64,000 nt of DNA from a virus: IMG/VR virus record IMGVR_UViG_3300020472_000016, positions 17,535 to 81,534 of that record; one strand, written 5' to 3'. Of this stretch, positions 5,871 through 13,672 are shown one piece after another; position 1 is the stretch's first letter; every line of letters starts with the position of its first letter. The position numbers and the translations under genes are program-made. Under the pieces are notes generated by a model, which did no database searches, was not told where the DNA came from, and saw only the letters and a program-made list of their open reading frames with translations.

Positions 5871-6029
5871 AGTAAATGATATCGACAGTTGGTTAATCAT
5901 CATCGTTGCTTGTTACATAGGGCGTTATTAAAAAAGTACCTAACGCTAAGCTATAAACGTATCCCAGAGCGGTTGTTATATTTAAAAGCATTTTAAAAAA
6001 TTTTACAATATAAAAAAAGGTCACAGAGG

Positions 6030-6188
6030 TTGGACGAGCAAAAAAGAAAATCAGATAGGAAAGCTGCTAAGAAAATTATTAAACAAGCGAAAGAGCATCC
6101 TGGATATTATACCAAAGAGGATGTGAGGTATGCTAAACTTATTAAACGCCGCACGAAGAAGCGCAAAACTGAGAATGATAAGACATGA
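6030..6188 (+). CDS. Small very basic helical protein, 52 aa, TTG start
   Basis: The frame opens with TTG 6030 and ends at TGA 6188. No ATG or GTG start is available between the upstream in-frame stop and the conserved-looking core. The product is packed with Lys and Arg (DEQKRKSDRKAAKKIIKQAK, then HPGYYTKEDVRYAKLIKRR). Basic helix, H/N-P-x-x-Y-T, acidic turn and YAKxxKxR make a pattern I recall from small cyanophage proteins of unknown function. AGAGG abuts the TTG with no spacer, which is unusual. Possibly nucleic-acid binding. Confidence 0.6.
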   Translation: MDEQKRKSDRKAAKKIIKQAKEHPGYYTKEDVRYAKLIKRRTKKRKTENDKT

Positions 6189-6241
6189 ACTCTCATATGT
6201 TGCGATAACCACGTACGCACTCCTAAAAATACTACTACATC

Positions 6242-6730
6242 ATGGCAAGAAAACGTTACGACGAAGTTTACGAGGTATGGAAGGATTACATAGGCATACC
6301 GTGGTGGAGAGAAAAGAAAGCAATCGGAGGGTGTTATGACATCATCCTGAAGTTCTATAAGGAACAGTTCGGGATGGAGTTGTTTGACTACCCATCAGAG
6401 AAGAAGTATCTTTTTAAACCTGAGTACATCGAAGCAGAATCACAACGTCAGGGAGGGAGCATAGTTGTCTACACTGGTAGAAACGATGAGTCCTTCGATA
6501 TGAATATAATGCAGTTCGGTGATGTAATGATCATGCATCTGTTTATCGACCCACTGGCGGGGGGTTACAGGGTCGATGGTAAGCGTTTGTGCAACCATAT
6601 CGGTATATACCTAGGAGATGGATGGATGTTACACCACCCTTACCAGTGCGAATCTGATATTGTCGATCTACATGACAACAACTGTTCGTGGTATTGCACT
6701 AACACAGAGTTGGTTCTGAGAAAAAAGTAA
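6242..6730 (+). CDS. NlpC/P60-like cell-wall peptidase or tail-associated hydrolase
   Basis: The protein has 162 residues. A Cys in GGCYDIILKFYKEQFG (C31) at the start of a helix, then FGDVMIMHLF, then NHIGIYLGDGWMLHH (H119) reproduce the Cys, strand and His-strand order of NlpC/P60 cysteine peptidases. These cut peptide bridges of peptidoglycan and in phages often belong to tail or baseplate complexes. The third catalytic residue is not obvious; H131/H132 are candidates. There is no signal peptide, which fits virion incorporation. The first 17 bases equal those at 3303. It precedes structural genes, so a role in DNA entry rather than lysis is more likely, as inference. Confidence 0.72.
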   Translation: MARKRYDEVYEVWKDYIGIPWWREKKAIGGCYDIILKFYKEQFGMELFDYPSEKKYLFKPEYIEAESQRQGGSIVVYTGRNDESFDMNIMQFGDVMIMHLFIDPLAGGYRVDGKRLCNHIGIYLGDGWMLHHPYQCESDIVDLHDNNCSWYCTNTELVLRKK

Positions 6731-6764
6731 ACACTATATAAAGTGTTATTGAGAAATAATTCCT

Positions 6765-6950
6765 ATGTCAAATCGCTATACCTTCCAGATAGATTCTGAT
6801 GAACATGGGGAGCTCTTTATTACATTTCCTGATGATCTGATGGATGATCTAGGTTGGAAGTTCGGTGATGTGTTAGAATATGAGGATGAGACCGACGGTA
6901 GTCTAATTATTAAGAAGTCGGAAGACTCTCCTAAGTTAGAAGACCTTTAA
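6765..6950 (+). CDS. AbrB/SpoVT-like small protein, 61 aa
   Basis: The core FITFPDDLMDDLGWKFGDVL followed by LEYEDETDGSLIIKK is the signature of the swapped-hairpin AbrB/MazE-type fold, in which 'P-x-D-L-x-x-L-G-W-x-x-G-D' defines the loop. The family includes transcription regulators and antitoxins. Cyanophages often carry such single-domain proteins. It is acidic overall, which argues against tight DNA binding. No toxin gene is adjacent. Confidence 0.65.
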   Translation: MSNRYTFQIDSDEHGELFITFPDDLMDDLGWKFGDVLEYEDETDGSLIIKKSEDSPKLEDL

Positions 6951-6973
6951 AAAAATACCCCCGAAAAACCACC

Positions 6974-7684
6974 GTGGACTTGATATGTATTCAGTGTGCT
7001 GCTATGGCAGCAAGATTCGATATGCAAGGGGAAAATGTCATAGAGACTTGCCCAGGTCGCCAACCCACCAACAACGAGAAATTGTATAGATGGTCGAGTT
7101 GGCAACCTAAAACACCTTTCGCTCCTACGTGGGATTGTCCCATGTATATGGATACGGTAGATAGTGCGTTGTGTAATACTATCCTTACGGGCTTAACGAA
7201 AATAGAAGAAAAGATTGGTCATTGGACTACCTATAACTTTTTCTTAACTGATGATCCTATAGCACTTCAGTTAAAAGAACGTATAAAGGAGTCCCTATAT
7301 GAGTTTGGAGACGAATTAAAAATAACCTTTTCCGACCAACTGTGGATCAGAGGTTGGATGCATTGTACGAAGATAGGAGAGAAACTACCTATACATTCAC
7401 ATTCGATGCATGAGAATACATTCTTATCTGGTAACCTCCTGCTTCATAATAGTAATATACAGACAGAATACATAATCCCACACTATAGTACGTACTGTGG
7501 GAACTTTAAACCTGAGGCAAAATGTGGTAAGATGTTATGGTTCCCTTCATGGGTAGAACACTATGTACCTGAATGCAATGAGAATAGATATTCTATAGCA
7601 TGGGATATTTACACCAATGAAGCAATGGAGTACATGGCAGAGAACCATCCTGAAGACTCAATGAGTTTAAGTTGTTTATTATGA
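6974..7684 (+). CDS. 2OG-Fe(II) oxygenase-like protein (second copy)
   Basis: The frame of 236 codons opens with GTG 6974 without a ribosome-binding site; ATG 7004 or ATG 7022 may be the real start. The C-terminal half has the oxygenase pattern: KIGEKLPIHSHSMHENTFLS supplies His ligands and the strand leading to SGNLLLH, GKMLWFPSWVEHYV gives the distal His, and NRYSIAWDI gives the 2OG-binding Arg. It is the same broad family as the protein at 1376 but differs strongly in sequence, so a recent duplication is unlikely. The substrate is unknown. Its stop overlaps the next start. Confidence 0.72.
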   Translation: MDLICIQCAAMAARFDMQGENVIETCPGRQPTNNEKLYRWSSWQPKTPFAPTWDCPMYMDTVDSALCNTILTGLTKIEEKIGHWTTYNFFLTDDPIALQLKERIKESLYEFGDELKITFSDQLWIRGWMHCTKIGEKLPIHSHSMHENTFLSGNLLLHNSNIQTEYIIPHYSTYCGNFKPEAKCGKMLWFPSWVEHYVPECNENRYSIAWDIYTNEAMEYMAENHPEDSMSLSCLL

Positions 7685-7857
7685 ATGAGCAAATGAAAAA
7701 AGAGATTCCCGATTGGGAGAAAGAATATCTCACCATGAATAAGAACCTCACTGAACGGCAGAAAGAGATTCTTAAAGGTGCTGAGATCAAATCTCATGAG
7801 GGCATGCTATTTGGTGGCATGTATTCTGATTGGAAGAGGCAAAAAGGTTATGAGTGA
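7681..7857 (+). CDS. Hypothetical protein, 58 aa
   Basis: The start ATG 7681 is chosen for its ATGA overlap with the upstream stop. The product (MNEQMKKEIPDWEKEYLTMN...) is charged and helical, with ERQKEILKGAEIKSHEG in the middle. No family is recognised. It couples translationally to the next gene through overlapping ATGAGTGA. Confidence 0.6.
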   Translation: MNEQMKKEIPDWEKEYLTMNKNLTERQKEILKGAEIKSHEGMLFGGMYSDWKRQKGYE

Positions 7858-8098
7858 AAAATCATTTGAGGATATCTATGCTGAACACATGGAGATGATC
7901 AGCAAGGCAATAGAGAACCTAGCAGAGCGTCAGAAGGGTATAGAAGAAGCGTTTGGGCATATACCTAAACCTGGTGCTGATATGATTAAGTACAAACCAC
8001 CTGAGTATGAGGATTATCTTAATCTCACGCAAATCTTTGACGATCTGTATACTAGACTAAATATGTTGGAGGGTCGTATTAAAGAATTAGAGAAGTAA
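7850..8098 (+). CDS. Coiled-coil hypothetical protein, 82 aa
   Basis: The start ATG 7850 overlaps the preceding gene's end. Two heptad-like helices (MISKAIENLAERQKGIEEAF and IFDDLYTRLNMLEGRIKELE) flank a Pro/Tyr-rich turn. This is a typical small structural or chaperone-like phage protein. It joins the large structural gene at 8098 through a TAATG overlap, suggesting it is a partner or assembly factor of that protein, as inference. Confidence 0.65.
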   Translation: MSEKSFEDIYAEHMEMISKAIENLAERQKGIEEAFGHIPKPGADMIKYKPPEYEDYLNLTQIFDDLYTRLNMLEGRIKELEK

Positions 8099-11000
8099 TG
8101 GCTTCTTATATCATTGAGACAGGTCGTGGATATCCAAATGCCGTTAGTCAGCAGACGTATACGAATACGTATGATCGTCCTAGTAATGGCAACTATCGTA
8201 GTCACGATTACCACTCAGGTCCTGGAACAAATTATAATATAACATTTAATGACTTTGGTCCTGGTACCATGGTCATGGGAAAGGATATTGTCTATTATAT
8301 TGGTGATGAAGAGGAAACTTGTGTAGGAGCAAACTGTGATGGGTATAGGAGGGGCATATACAGGTGGTACAGAGGCAAATATACAGACCATAAGTATACA
8401 GATACAAAGTACTTTGATTATGATTATGACTTCCCAGGTGAATCTAACAGTGGAAGAGAGAAAGTAGGTAGAGGATATAATAGAGAACCTCGTGATGGAC
8501 GTGCTGTCTTTTGGTTATCTAAAACAGATATAGCAGGAAAGACTACACCATTGGTGTCTTACTACAATAACGACATCAATGATACGTTGTTGAGTACTTC
8601 ACCTACTACCGTTACTCCAACCTTTGATGCATCTGGTAACTTAGTTGTTGGTGGTACAGGGACTGGAACTATAGAATTTAGATTCAGTTGGAATGATAAT
8701 CCTAATACTGCTGGAGTTGCACTTGGAACTTATGCGATTGCTTCTCTTGGAATATCCTTCACACAGACATCAGGTGTACAAACTGGATCATTACCAAGTC
8801 AGCAAGCTACTGTAACAGCAGGTCAGACATATAACTGCACCATTACTAATGGTAATGCTGCTGGATTCGATGTAATAAATGGTAATCAGACTCTATGCTT
8901 TAAGGATGGTCATGGTAACGATTGTAATGCAACGCTATCCATTGGTTATCCAGGGGATTATGAACGAGTAAGCACCATAGGACACATATGGACATCATTG
9001 GCAAATGCACAAGAATATGCAGTAGCTGGAGAGACACCCGTCCCTTTATATGAATACCTGTGGAATACAAATACTACACGTCGAGATCATCTCTACACGA
9101 TATCTCCACAAGAGGAAGTGAACCTGCAGACGGGAATTGCTGGAGTCCCAGACTGTAAAGATCCACGAGATCAGAATTATACTTACATTGGGATAATAGG
9201 GTATGTCTTTTCATTAGACAGATCTACAGCAGCAAAGAAACTCATGAGAGATATTGCTGCTATTGGTCCCACAGGAGAATGTAATGTCAATAGGTCGGAC
9301 TGGTATCAGTGGAATAATGAATGGACACTATTAAAGTATCTTCGTGAACAGAATGGAGTACCTGCGATACAAGGTTGGGGTAACCCTGCTAATGTAGCAG
9401 GTGTTAATACTACGGATGCATTGTTCGAATGGTTCTATGGTAGGAATGGTGCAGTCAAGGCAGCACTTCCTAGATACCTATCTTTTGAGACTTCATATGA
9501 CTCACAGTTCGTTTACTATCTGTATGATACGTCATACCCATGGAACGGACCAATTTTTGGTATCAATTTTTCGTTAAGTGATGCAGCATGTTGTCCTAAC
9601 TCAACTGATGCTGAAGGATGTCCGTCTTGTGTACCTGTACCTATAGAGTATAGTAGGTTCTATGAGATCCGAGAGGACTCATGGGAGACTATGAAAACCA
9701 AATTAGTACTGTCTGATATGGCATCAGAGAATATTAATGAGTCTTATAACGTTTTTGATACAGAATCCCGTAGGATTCTCTTCAGATATACTACTACATC
9801 AGGTTCCTTTTACATCGGTGAAAAGATCAACGGGTGGGATATTACTCAATTGCGCTATTTTGGTGATGAACTCAAGGTAGGATACATGGAATTGAGTGGT
9901 GAAGGCAATGCTTTTAGTTATAATCAGGCATTTACCTCTACAGATAATGGTGCTATCGTAGTTCTTGCGGGCTTTGGTATACCAGATAAGGCGGGCTTTG
10001 CTGGTGTATACGAATTTCCGAAGAAAATTCAGTACTATCAGGTAGAAATTGACCCAGAACAACTAATTGCTACCCGTACTTTGGACAAAGCAGAGATAGT
10101 TGCGAACATAAACAACAAAGGACAGGTCGCATCTATCGATATTATCAATGGTGGCTTCGGATATATCAAGCCTAAGATCGATATTGAGCAGCCTGCAGTG
10201 CTAACTGAACTAGGTGCTAACGATTTATCACGTAAAACACTACATGGTATGGGTGGTTGGAGTGGTCAAACACTAGAAGCACCTGAAGATCCCGTGTATA
10301 ACCCACGTGGTGACAAGAATAACTTCATGATGAAGGACATTAAGGAGAAGCAATCCGCTATAGCAAACGAAAAGAACGAAGAAACGTATCAAGAAAGAGA
10401 AAGATTGATGCCTTATTCGGAGAATAGTGATGTTCAGCTCTCAGGTACTGACCAAACAATAAGTGTAGAGAAGAAAAAACTACGTCGTCAGACTGGTGAG
10501 GGTAAAGGAAAGACAGAATTTAGGAAAGCAAAGTTACAAATCACCAAACTAGACGACAATGGAACCATAGAAGAGATACTAATTACCGACAGAGGGTCAG
10601 GATATGACTTCGATCCCGACAATAAACCTCAAATTTATATCGTTGACGTGGAAACAGAGACCTATAAGATCAGAGGTCCTAACACACAACCGCAAGTAGA
10701 AGATTATAAGACAGCAATTAGGCACCCAAAAGGTCTTAAGCAGGAACTTAAGAAGAGTACTACTGCTAATGATGAGGAAATGGACGTTATGGACATCGGT
10801 GTTATCGGTGGACTTAACACTTTAATGAACGGATTCACTGCTCAATACCCTGTTGGGTACTTAAGAATGAACGATATAGACAGAGAAGAGGAAACTGCTC
10901 TGTGTAATAACCTCCCTGCAGGGTGTATTAACATAGAATTTCCCAAAGTTATTGAGGATGCACTGTTTACAGTCGAAGATGTGCAAGGAATGATTGAGGG

Positions 11001-12225
11001 AAGTGATGAATTTGCTGAGTTTATGGACAATCAATACCCTACATTGCTAGCTGCATCTAGAGATGGGGACGGAACAGCAGATCAAGTTGGTGGTTTGTAT
11101 GGATTTAATGGTGGACAAAAGTGTGTTAAGATAGGACAACCTAAATTTTACTCTGCAACTAGGTTCTACGACATACCTTGTCCGTATATTAAGACCAATG
11201 ATGATGGTGATAACCGAGCATTTGGGTATATGGTACACAAGTACTGTGCTTCTAAGTCGGATAATGCCAGTTTTAGAGTATCAATGGTCACTGAGGGACA
11301 TACAACTGGTGCTCAGGGGCAAGAATTTATGAATTTCCTTAGGAATTTGCCCGAACCTAAACTTACAGAGACCAGAAAGACCCCTCCAGGCGGTTCTAGT
11401 GACCAAAAATGTTGGCCATGCAAACGTGGTAGCATAGAAGGACGTTGTTATAGGGACTCAAACAACCAAGCGGACATAATTTTCGTTCCTGTGGGTAGTG
11501 ATGAGAACACTTATGACTGGAATAGGCAAGGATTTTCGGAATATGAACAGTTTAAAGTTTGGTTAGGAGATAATCTTACAAATCATTCACCAGGAACTTC
11601 ATATACATGGATTGCTCATGAGGAAGATCCTGAAACTGGGCAAGAACTTGATGTACGACAATGGAGTTATACAGATATAACTGTAGCAATGCCTGCTGCA
11701 GGTACAATGACCCCTCCTAACGAGTGTTGGGACACTTATCTCAGAACCACTCAGAACACCATAGGACCGTTAGATGCATTCTGTGGGTACAATCCATCCG
11801 AACCTCCTCCAGGCACCGATAAGACCGCCACAGGAGGGTACTGGGACGTTGGATACATTGCCACTCCTCCTTGTGCAGGACATTTAGCACTCGATTTTGT
11901 ATCTGACGCAGCAATTGCTGTAAATCCTAGACTTTGTAGTGAATTTGAGGTTATTCTAGGACCTGTTAATGGTACTATGGACGTTAAAAATTATAATACT
12001 GGTGCAACTATAGTATTTGGTGATACAGTACGTAATGTAGGTAACCCTTACTTCACTGAATGTGATCTAGTCTTCGGTCAAATGACTTCTATTGTCAATC
12101 CTCCTAAATTACTTAAAGGGAAAGAGCGAATTGCGAAGGTATCATGGGATCCTTCTGATCCAGATCGACCCGAATACGATCCTAACTTTAAAATACCTGA
12201 AACTAACTTGGAGCATGCTGAATAA
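8098..12225 (+). CDS. Large virion structural protein, 1375 aa, cysteine-rich
   Basis: It starts in a TAATG overlap. The N-terminus is Tyr/Gly/Asn rich. At about residues 311-371, VPLYEYLWNTNTTRRDHLYT and YTYIGIIGYVFS match the DUF5648-type pattern (PLYR.y...DHfYT...Y.yEGiaGYVf) found in secreted and phage proteins. GGFGYIKPKI (about residue 685) and GSGYDFDPDNKPQIYI (about 833) are single copies of the GGxGYxxP repeat that fills the giant protein downstream. Residues 740-810 are a highly charged linker. The C-terminal third has many Cys. Its position ahead of a PAAR-like tip and gp25 argues for a baseplate or tail-tip component. No lysozyme domain is seen. Confidence 0.8.
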   Translation: MASYIIETGRGYPNAVSQQTYTNTYDRPSNGNYRSHDYHSGPGTNYNITFNDFGPGTMVMGKDIVYYIGDEEETCVGANCDGYRRGIYRWYRGKYTDHKYTDTKYFDYDYDFPGESNSGREKVGRGYNREPRDGRAVFWLSKTDIAGKTTPLVSYYNNDINDTLLSTSPTTVTPTFDASGNLVVGGTGTGTIEFRFSWNDNPNTAGVALGTYAIASLGISFTQTSGVQTGSLPSQQATVTAGQTYNCTITNGNAAGFDVINGNQTLCFKDGHGNDCNATLSIGYPGDYERVSTIGHIWTSLANAQEYAVAGETPVPLYEYLWNTNTTRRDHLYTISPQEEVNLQTGIAGVPDCKDPRDQNYTYIGIIGYVFSLDRSTAAKKLMRDIAAIGPTGECNVNRSDWYQWNNEWTLLKYLREQNGVPAIQGWGNPANVAGVNTTDALFEWFYGRNGAVKAALPRYLSFETSYDSQFVYYLYDTSYPWNGPIFGINFSLSDAACCPNSTDAEGCPSCVPVPIEYSRFYEIREDSWETMKTKLVLSDMASENINESYNVFDTESRRILFRYTTTSGSFYIGEKINGWDITQLRYFGDELKVGYMELSGEGNAFSYNQAFTSTDNGAIVVLAGFGIPDKAGFAGVYEFPKKIQYYQVEIDPEQLIATRTLDKAEIVANINNKGQVASIDIINGGFGYIKPKIDIEQPAVLTELGANDLSRKTLHGMGGWSGQTLEAPEDPVYNPRGDKNNFMMKDIKEKQSAIANEKNEETYQERERLMPYSENSDVQLSGTDQTISVEKKKLRRQTGEGKGKTEFRKAKLQITKLDDNGTIEEILITDRGSGYDFDPDNKPQIYIVDVETETYKIRGPNTQPQVEDYKTAIRHPKGLKQELKKSTTANDEEMDVMDIGVIGGLNTLMNGFTAQYPVGYLRMNDIDREEETALCNNLPAGCINIEFPKVIEDALFTVEDVQGMIEGSDEFAEFMDNQYPTLLAASRDGDGTADQVGGLYGFNGGQKCVKIGQPKFYSATRFYDIPCPYIKTNDDGDNRAFGYMVHKYCASKSDNASFRVSMVTEGHTTGAQGQEFMNFLRNLPEPKLTETRKTPPGGSSDQKCWPCKRGSIEGRCYRDSNNQADIIFVPVGSDENTYDWNRQGFSEYEQFKVWLGDNLTNHSPGTSYTWIAHEEDPETGQELDVRQWSYTDITVAMPAAGTMTPPNECWDTYLRTTQNTIGPLDAFCGYNPSEPPPGTDKTATGGYWDVGYIATPPCAGHLALDFVSDAAIAVNPRLCSEFEVILGPVNGTMDVKNYNTGATIVFGDTVRNVGNPYFTECDLVFGQMTSIVNPPKLLKGKERIAKVSWDPSDPDRPEYDPNFKIPETNLEHAE

Positions 12226-12755
12226 TGGCTTATGGAATGTTACTACCAGTCGCACCTTACACGGGCTTGCCGTGTTCAGGGCATGGTATATGCATCCCAT
12301 CTACTGTACATAGTGTACAGGCATGTGGAACTCCACCAATTCCTTACACGATTAGGATAAAGGAGTTCACTTGCTGGTGGCCACCTTTCCCAATGATACT
12401 CACTGGGACATTAAGTCCACTCAAAGCAACGGTACTAACAAACTTTCTACCGACTTTGACCTTTGGTGATATGTTTATTAACCATCCATCACCGTGTACT
12501 AACATAGTCATATACATGTGTCCTTGTGGAAAGGCAATGTGCCCTATCCCAACACCCATTCCCTGCTCAGTATTGACGATTGAGGATATGGGTATAGGTC
12601 ATATGAGGTTCTTATGGGCCACTACCTTCGCTACATACTGTACCAAGCTACCAATAGGTAGAATTTTGGATCCATTGGGAATCGGATTCCCAGGATTTAG
12701 TTATCCTTGTTCATCCGTAGTTGCGTATGGAAGTCCAAATGTGTTATCATCTTAA
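12225..12755 (+). CDS. PAAR-like tail spike tip protein
   Basis: The protein has 176 residues and is Pro, Cys and Gly rich, with little charge. The opening LLPVAPYTGLPCSGHGICIP resembles the PAAR motif with a Cys/His pair around a Gly turn; later PCTNIVIYMCPCGKAMCPIP adds Cys residues. PAAR proteins form the sharpened metal-bound tip of contractile tail spikes (gp5.4 in T4). Location between a large tail protein and gp25 supports this. The sequence is divergent and longer than a minimal PAAR protein (about 100 residues), so confidence is moderate. TAATG overlap with the upstream gene. Confidence 0.6.
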   Translation: MAYGMLLPVAPYTGLPCSGHGICIPSTVHSVQACGTPPIPYTIRIKEFTCWWPPFPMILTGTLSPLKATVLTNFLPTLTFGDMFINHPSPCTNIVIYMCPCGKAMCPIPTPIPCSVLTIEDMGIGHMRFLWATTFATYCTKLPIGRILDPLGIGFPGFSYPCSSVVAYGSPNVLSS

Positions 12756-12770
12756 AAGTTAGAGATTATT

Positions 12771-12920
12771 ATGGCAAAAGCAACAGCAGGTGCATGGGGA
12801 ACTGGTAGTTATGTACCATCCACACCGAAAATGACTAGACAAGGTACTAGTAAGAACACAAAGTATGCTGCTACTTCTAGAAATGGTGCTAGAAAGAAGT
12901 ACAGAGGGCAGGGTAGATAA
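12771..12920 (+). CDS. Small basic Gly/Ser/Lys-rich protein, 49 aa
   Basis: ATG 12771 to TAA 12920. The sequence (MAKATAGAWGTGSYVPSTPK...) has about eleven Lys/Arg in the second half and ends RKKYRGQGR. I recall closely similar short proteins next to tail genes in marine cyanophages. It looks disordered, possibly DNA- or virion-associated. Its stop overlaps the start of a SET-domain gene (TAATG), a strong hint of functional linkage. Confidence 0.7.
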   Translation: MAKATAGAWGTGSYVPSTPKMTRQGTSKNTKYAATSRNGARKKYRGQGR

Positions 12921-13213
12921 TGTACAAGGCACTGCCTAATTGTTTACATGTGAAAGATAGCTCTGTCGCAGGACAGGGCTTATTTGCTACACAAGATATA
13001 CCAGATGATGTGTATCTTGGCATATCACATGTTGTAGTAGATGAAGAGATTATGAGGACACCTTTGGGTGGTTTTGTGAATCACAGTGAAGAACCCAATT
13101 GTATCAAGGTTTATGAGGAAGAAGATTGGGGAAAGATATACCATATGAGAACTATTAGAGCAATTAAGAAGGGTGAAGAACTGTTCTTAAAGTATACTTT
13201 CTACAAAGTGTGA
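12920..13213 (+). CDS. SET-domain protein (lysine methyltransferase-like), 97 aa
   Basis: The protein is a compact SET core. SSVAGQGLFATQDIP is the N-terminal GxG motif that binds S-adenosylmethionine. GGFVNHSEEPNCIKV is the NHSxxPN motif. RAIKKGEELFLKYTFY is the GEEL...Y motif. SET proteins transfer methyl groups from SAM to lysine side chains. At 97 residues it lacks pre-SET, post-SET and insert regions, so it would be a minimal enzyme. Small SET proteins occur in several large phages; substrates are unknown. It is coupled to the Lys-rich 49-aa protein upstream. Confidence 0.82.
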   Translation: MYKALPNCLHVKDSSVAGQGLFATQDIPDDVYLGISHVVVDEEIMRTPLGGFVNHSEEPNCIKVYEEEDWGKIYHMRTIRAIKKGEELFLKYTFYKV

Positions 13214-13219
13214 TAAATA
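13212..13219 (+). promoter_or_regulatory. T4-type late promoter box
   Basis: GATAAATA lies 30 bases before gp25 and matches the NATAAATA box that T4-like phages use with the gp55/gp33/gp45 late transcription machinery. It overlaps the stop codon of the SET gene. It probably starts the late baseplate operon gp25-gp6-giant protein. Confidence 0.65.
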
Positions 13220-13248
13220 AAAGATAAAGTGAGTAATAACCACGAATA

Positions 13249-13671
13249 ATGCCTGCCTATAGGTTTAGATCAGAGAAATTTTTCTCAAGAGCGTTTAAGG
13301 ATTTCGCTATTTCATTTAAAGCGAACCCAAACACTAAGGATTTTAGTTCTGTCAGTAATGACAATGCCATAAAACAGTCCGTTCGAAACCTAGTGCTTAC
13401 AAATTTCGGTGAGAGACCTTTCCAAAATGAAATTGGATCTAGGGTTACTCAAATGTTATTCGAACCGTTTGATGTGTTCCTACAAGAGGATCTTCGGGAT
13501 GAAATTAGAAATACTATAGAAAGACTGGAACCTCGTGTCGAGACTGTTTCAGTAGTAGTGAGTTCTCCAGAGAGCTCATCAATTACTAATGACGTTGACG
13601 TTTCTGTTGAGTATAAAATAGTAGGTCAATCACAAGTCCAGAATATCGAGTTCCTATTAGAAAGAACCTAA
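13249..13671 (+). CDS. 25: Baseplate wedge protein gp25
   Basis: The protein has 140 residues, the usual size for the GPW/gp25 family. The family pattern is seen in the central part: an Ala/Ile-rich run to AIKQSVRNLVLTNFGERPFQ, followed by IGSRVTQMLFEP, then LRDEIRNTIERLEPRV. gp25 is part of the wedge, where it interacts with gp6 and gp53 and helps start sheath assembly. The gene lies directly before gp6 with one base between, as in T4-like cyanophages, and behind a late promoter. Confidence 0.93.
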   Translation: MPAYRFRSEKFFSRAFKDFAISFKANPNTKDFSSVSNDNAIKQSVRNLVLTNFGERPFQNEIGSRVTQMLFEPFDVFLQEDLRDEIRNTIERLEPRVETVSVVVSSPESSSITNDVDVSVEYKIVGQSQVQNIEFLLERT

Positions 13672-13672
13672 A

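Noticed and set aside
6130-6339. 69-codon + strand frame beginning MLNLLNAARRS
   Set aside because: It overlaps the 52-aa basic gene and the start of the NlpC/P60-like gene in another frame, and its composition looks like an out-of-frame reading.
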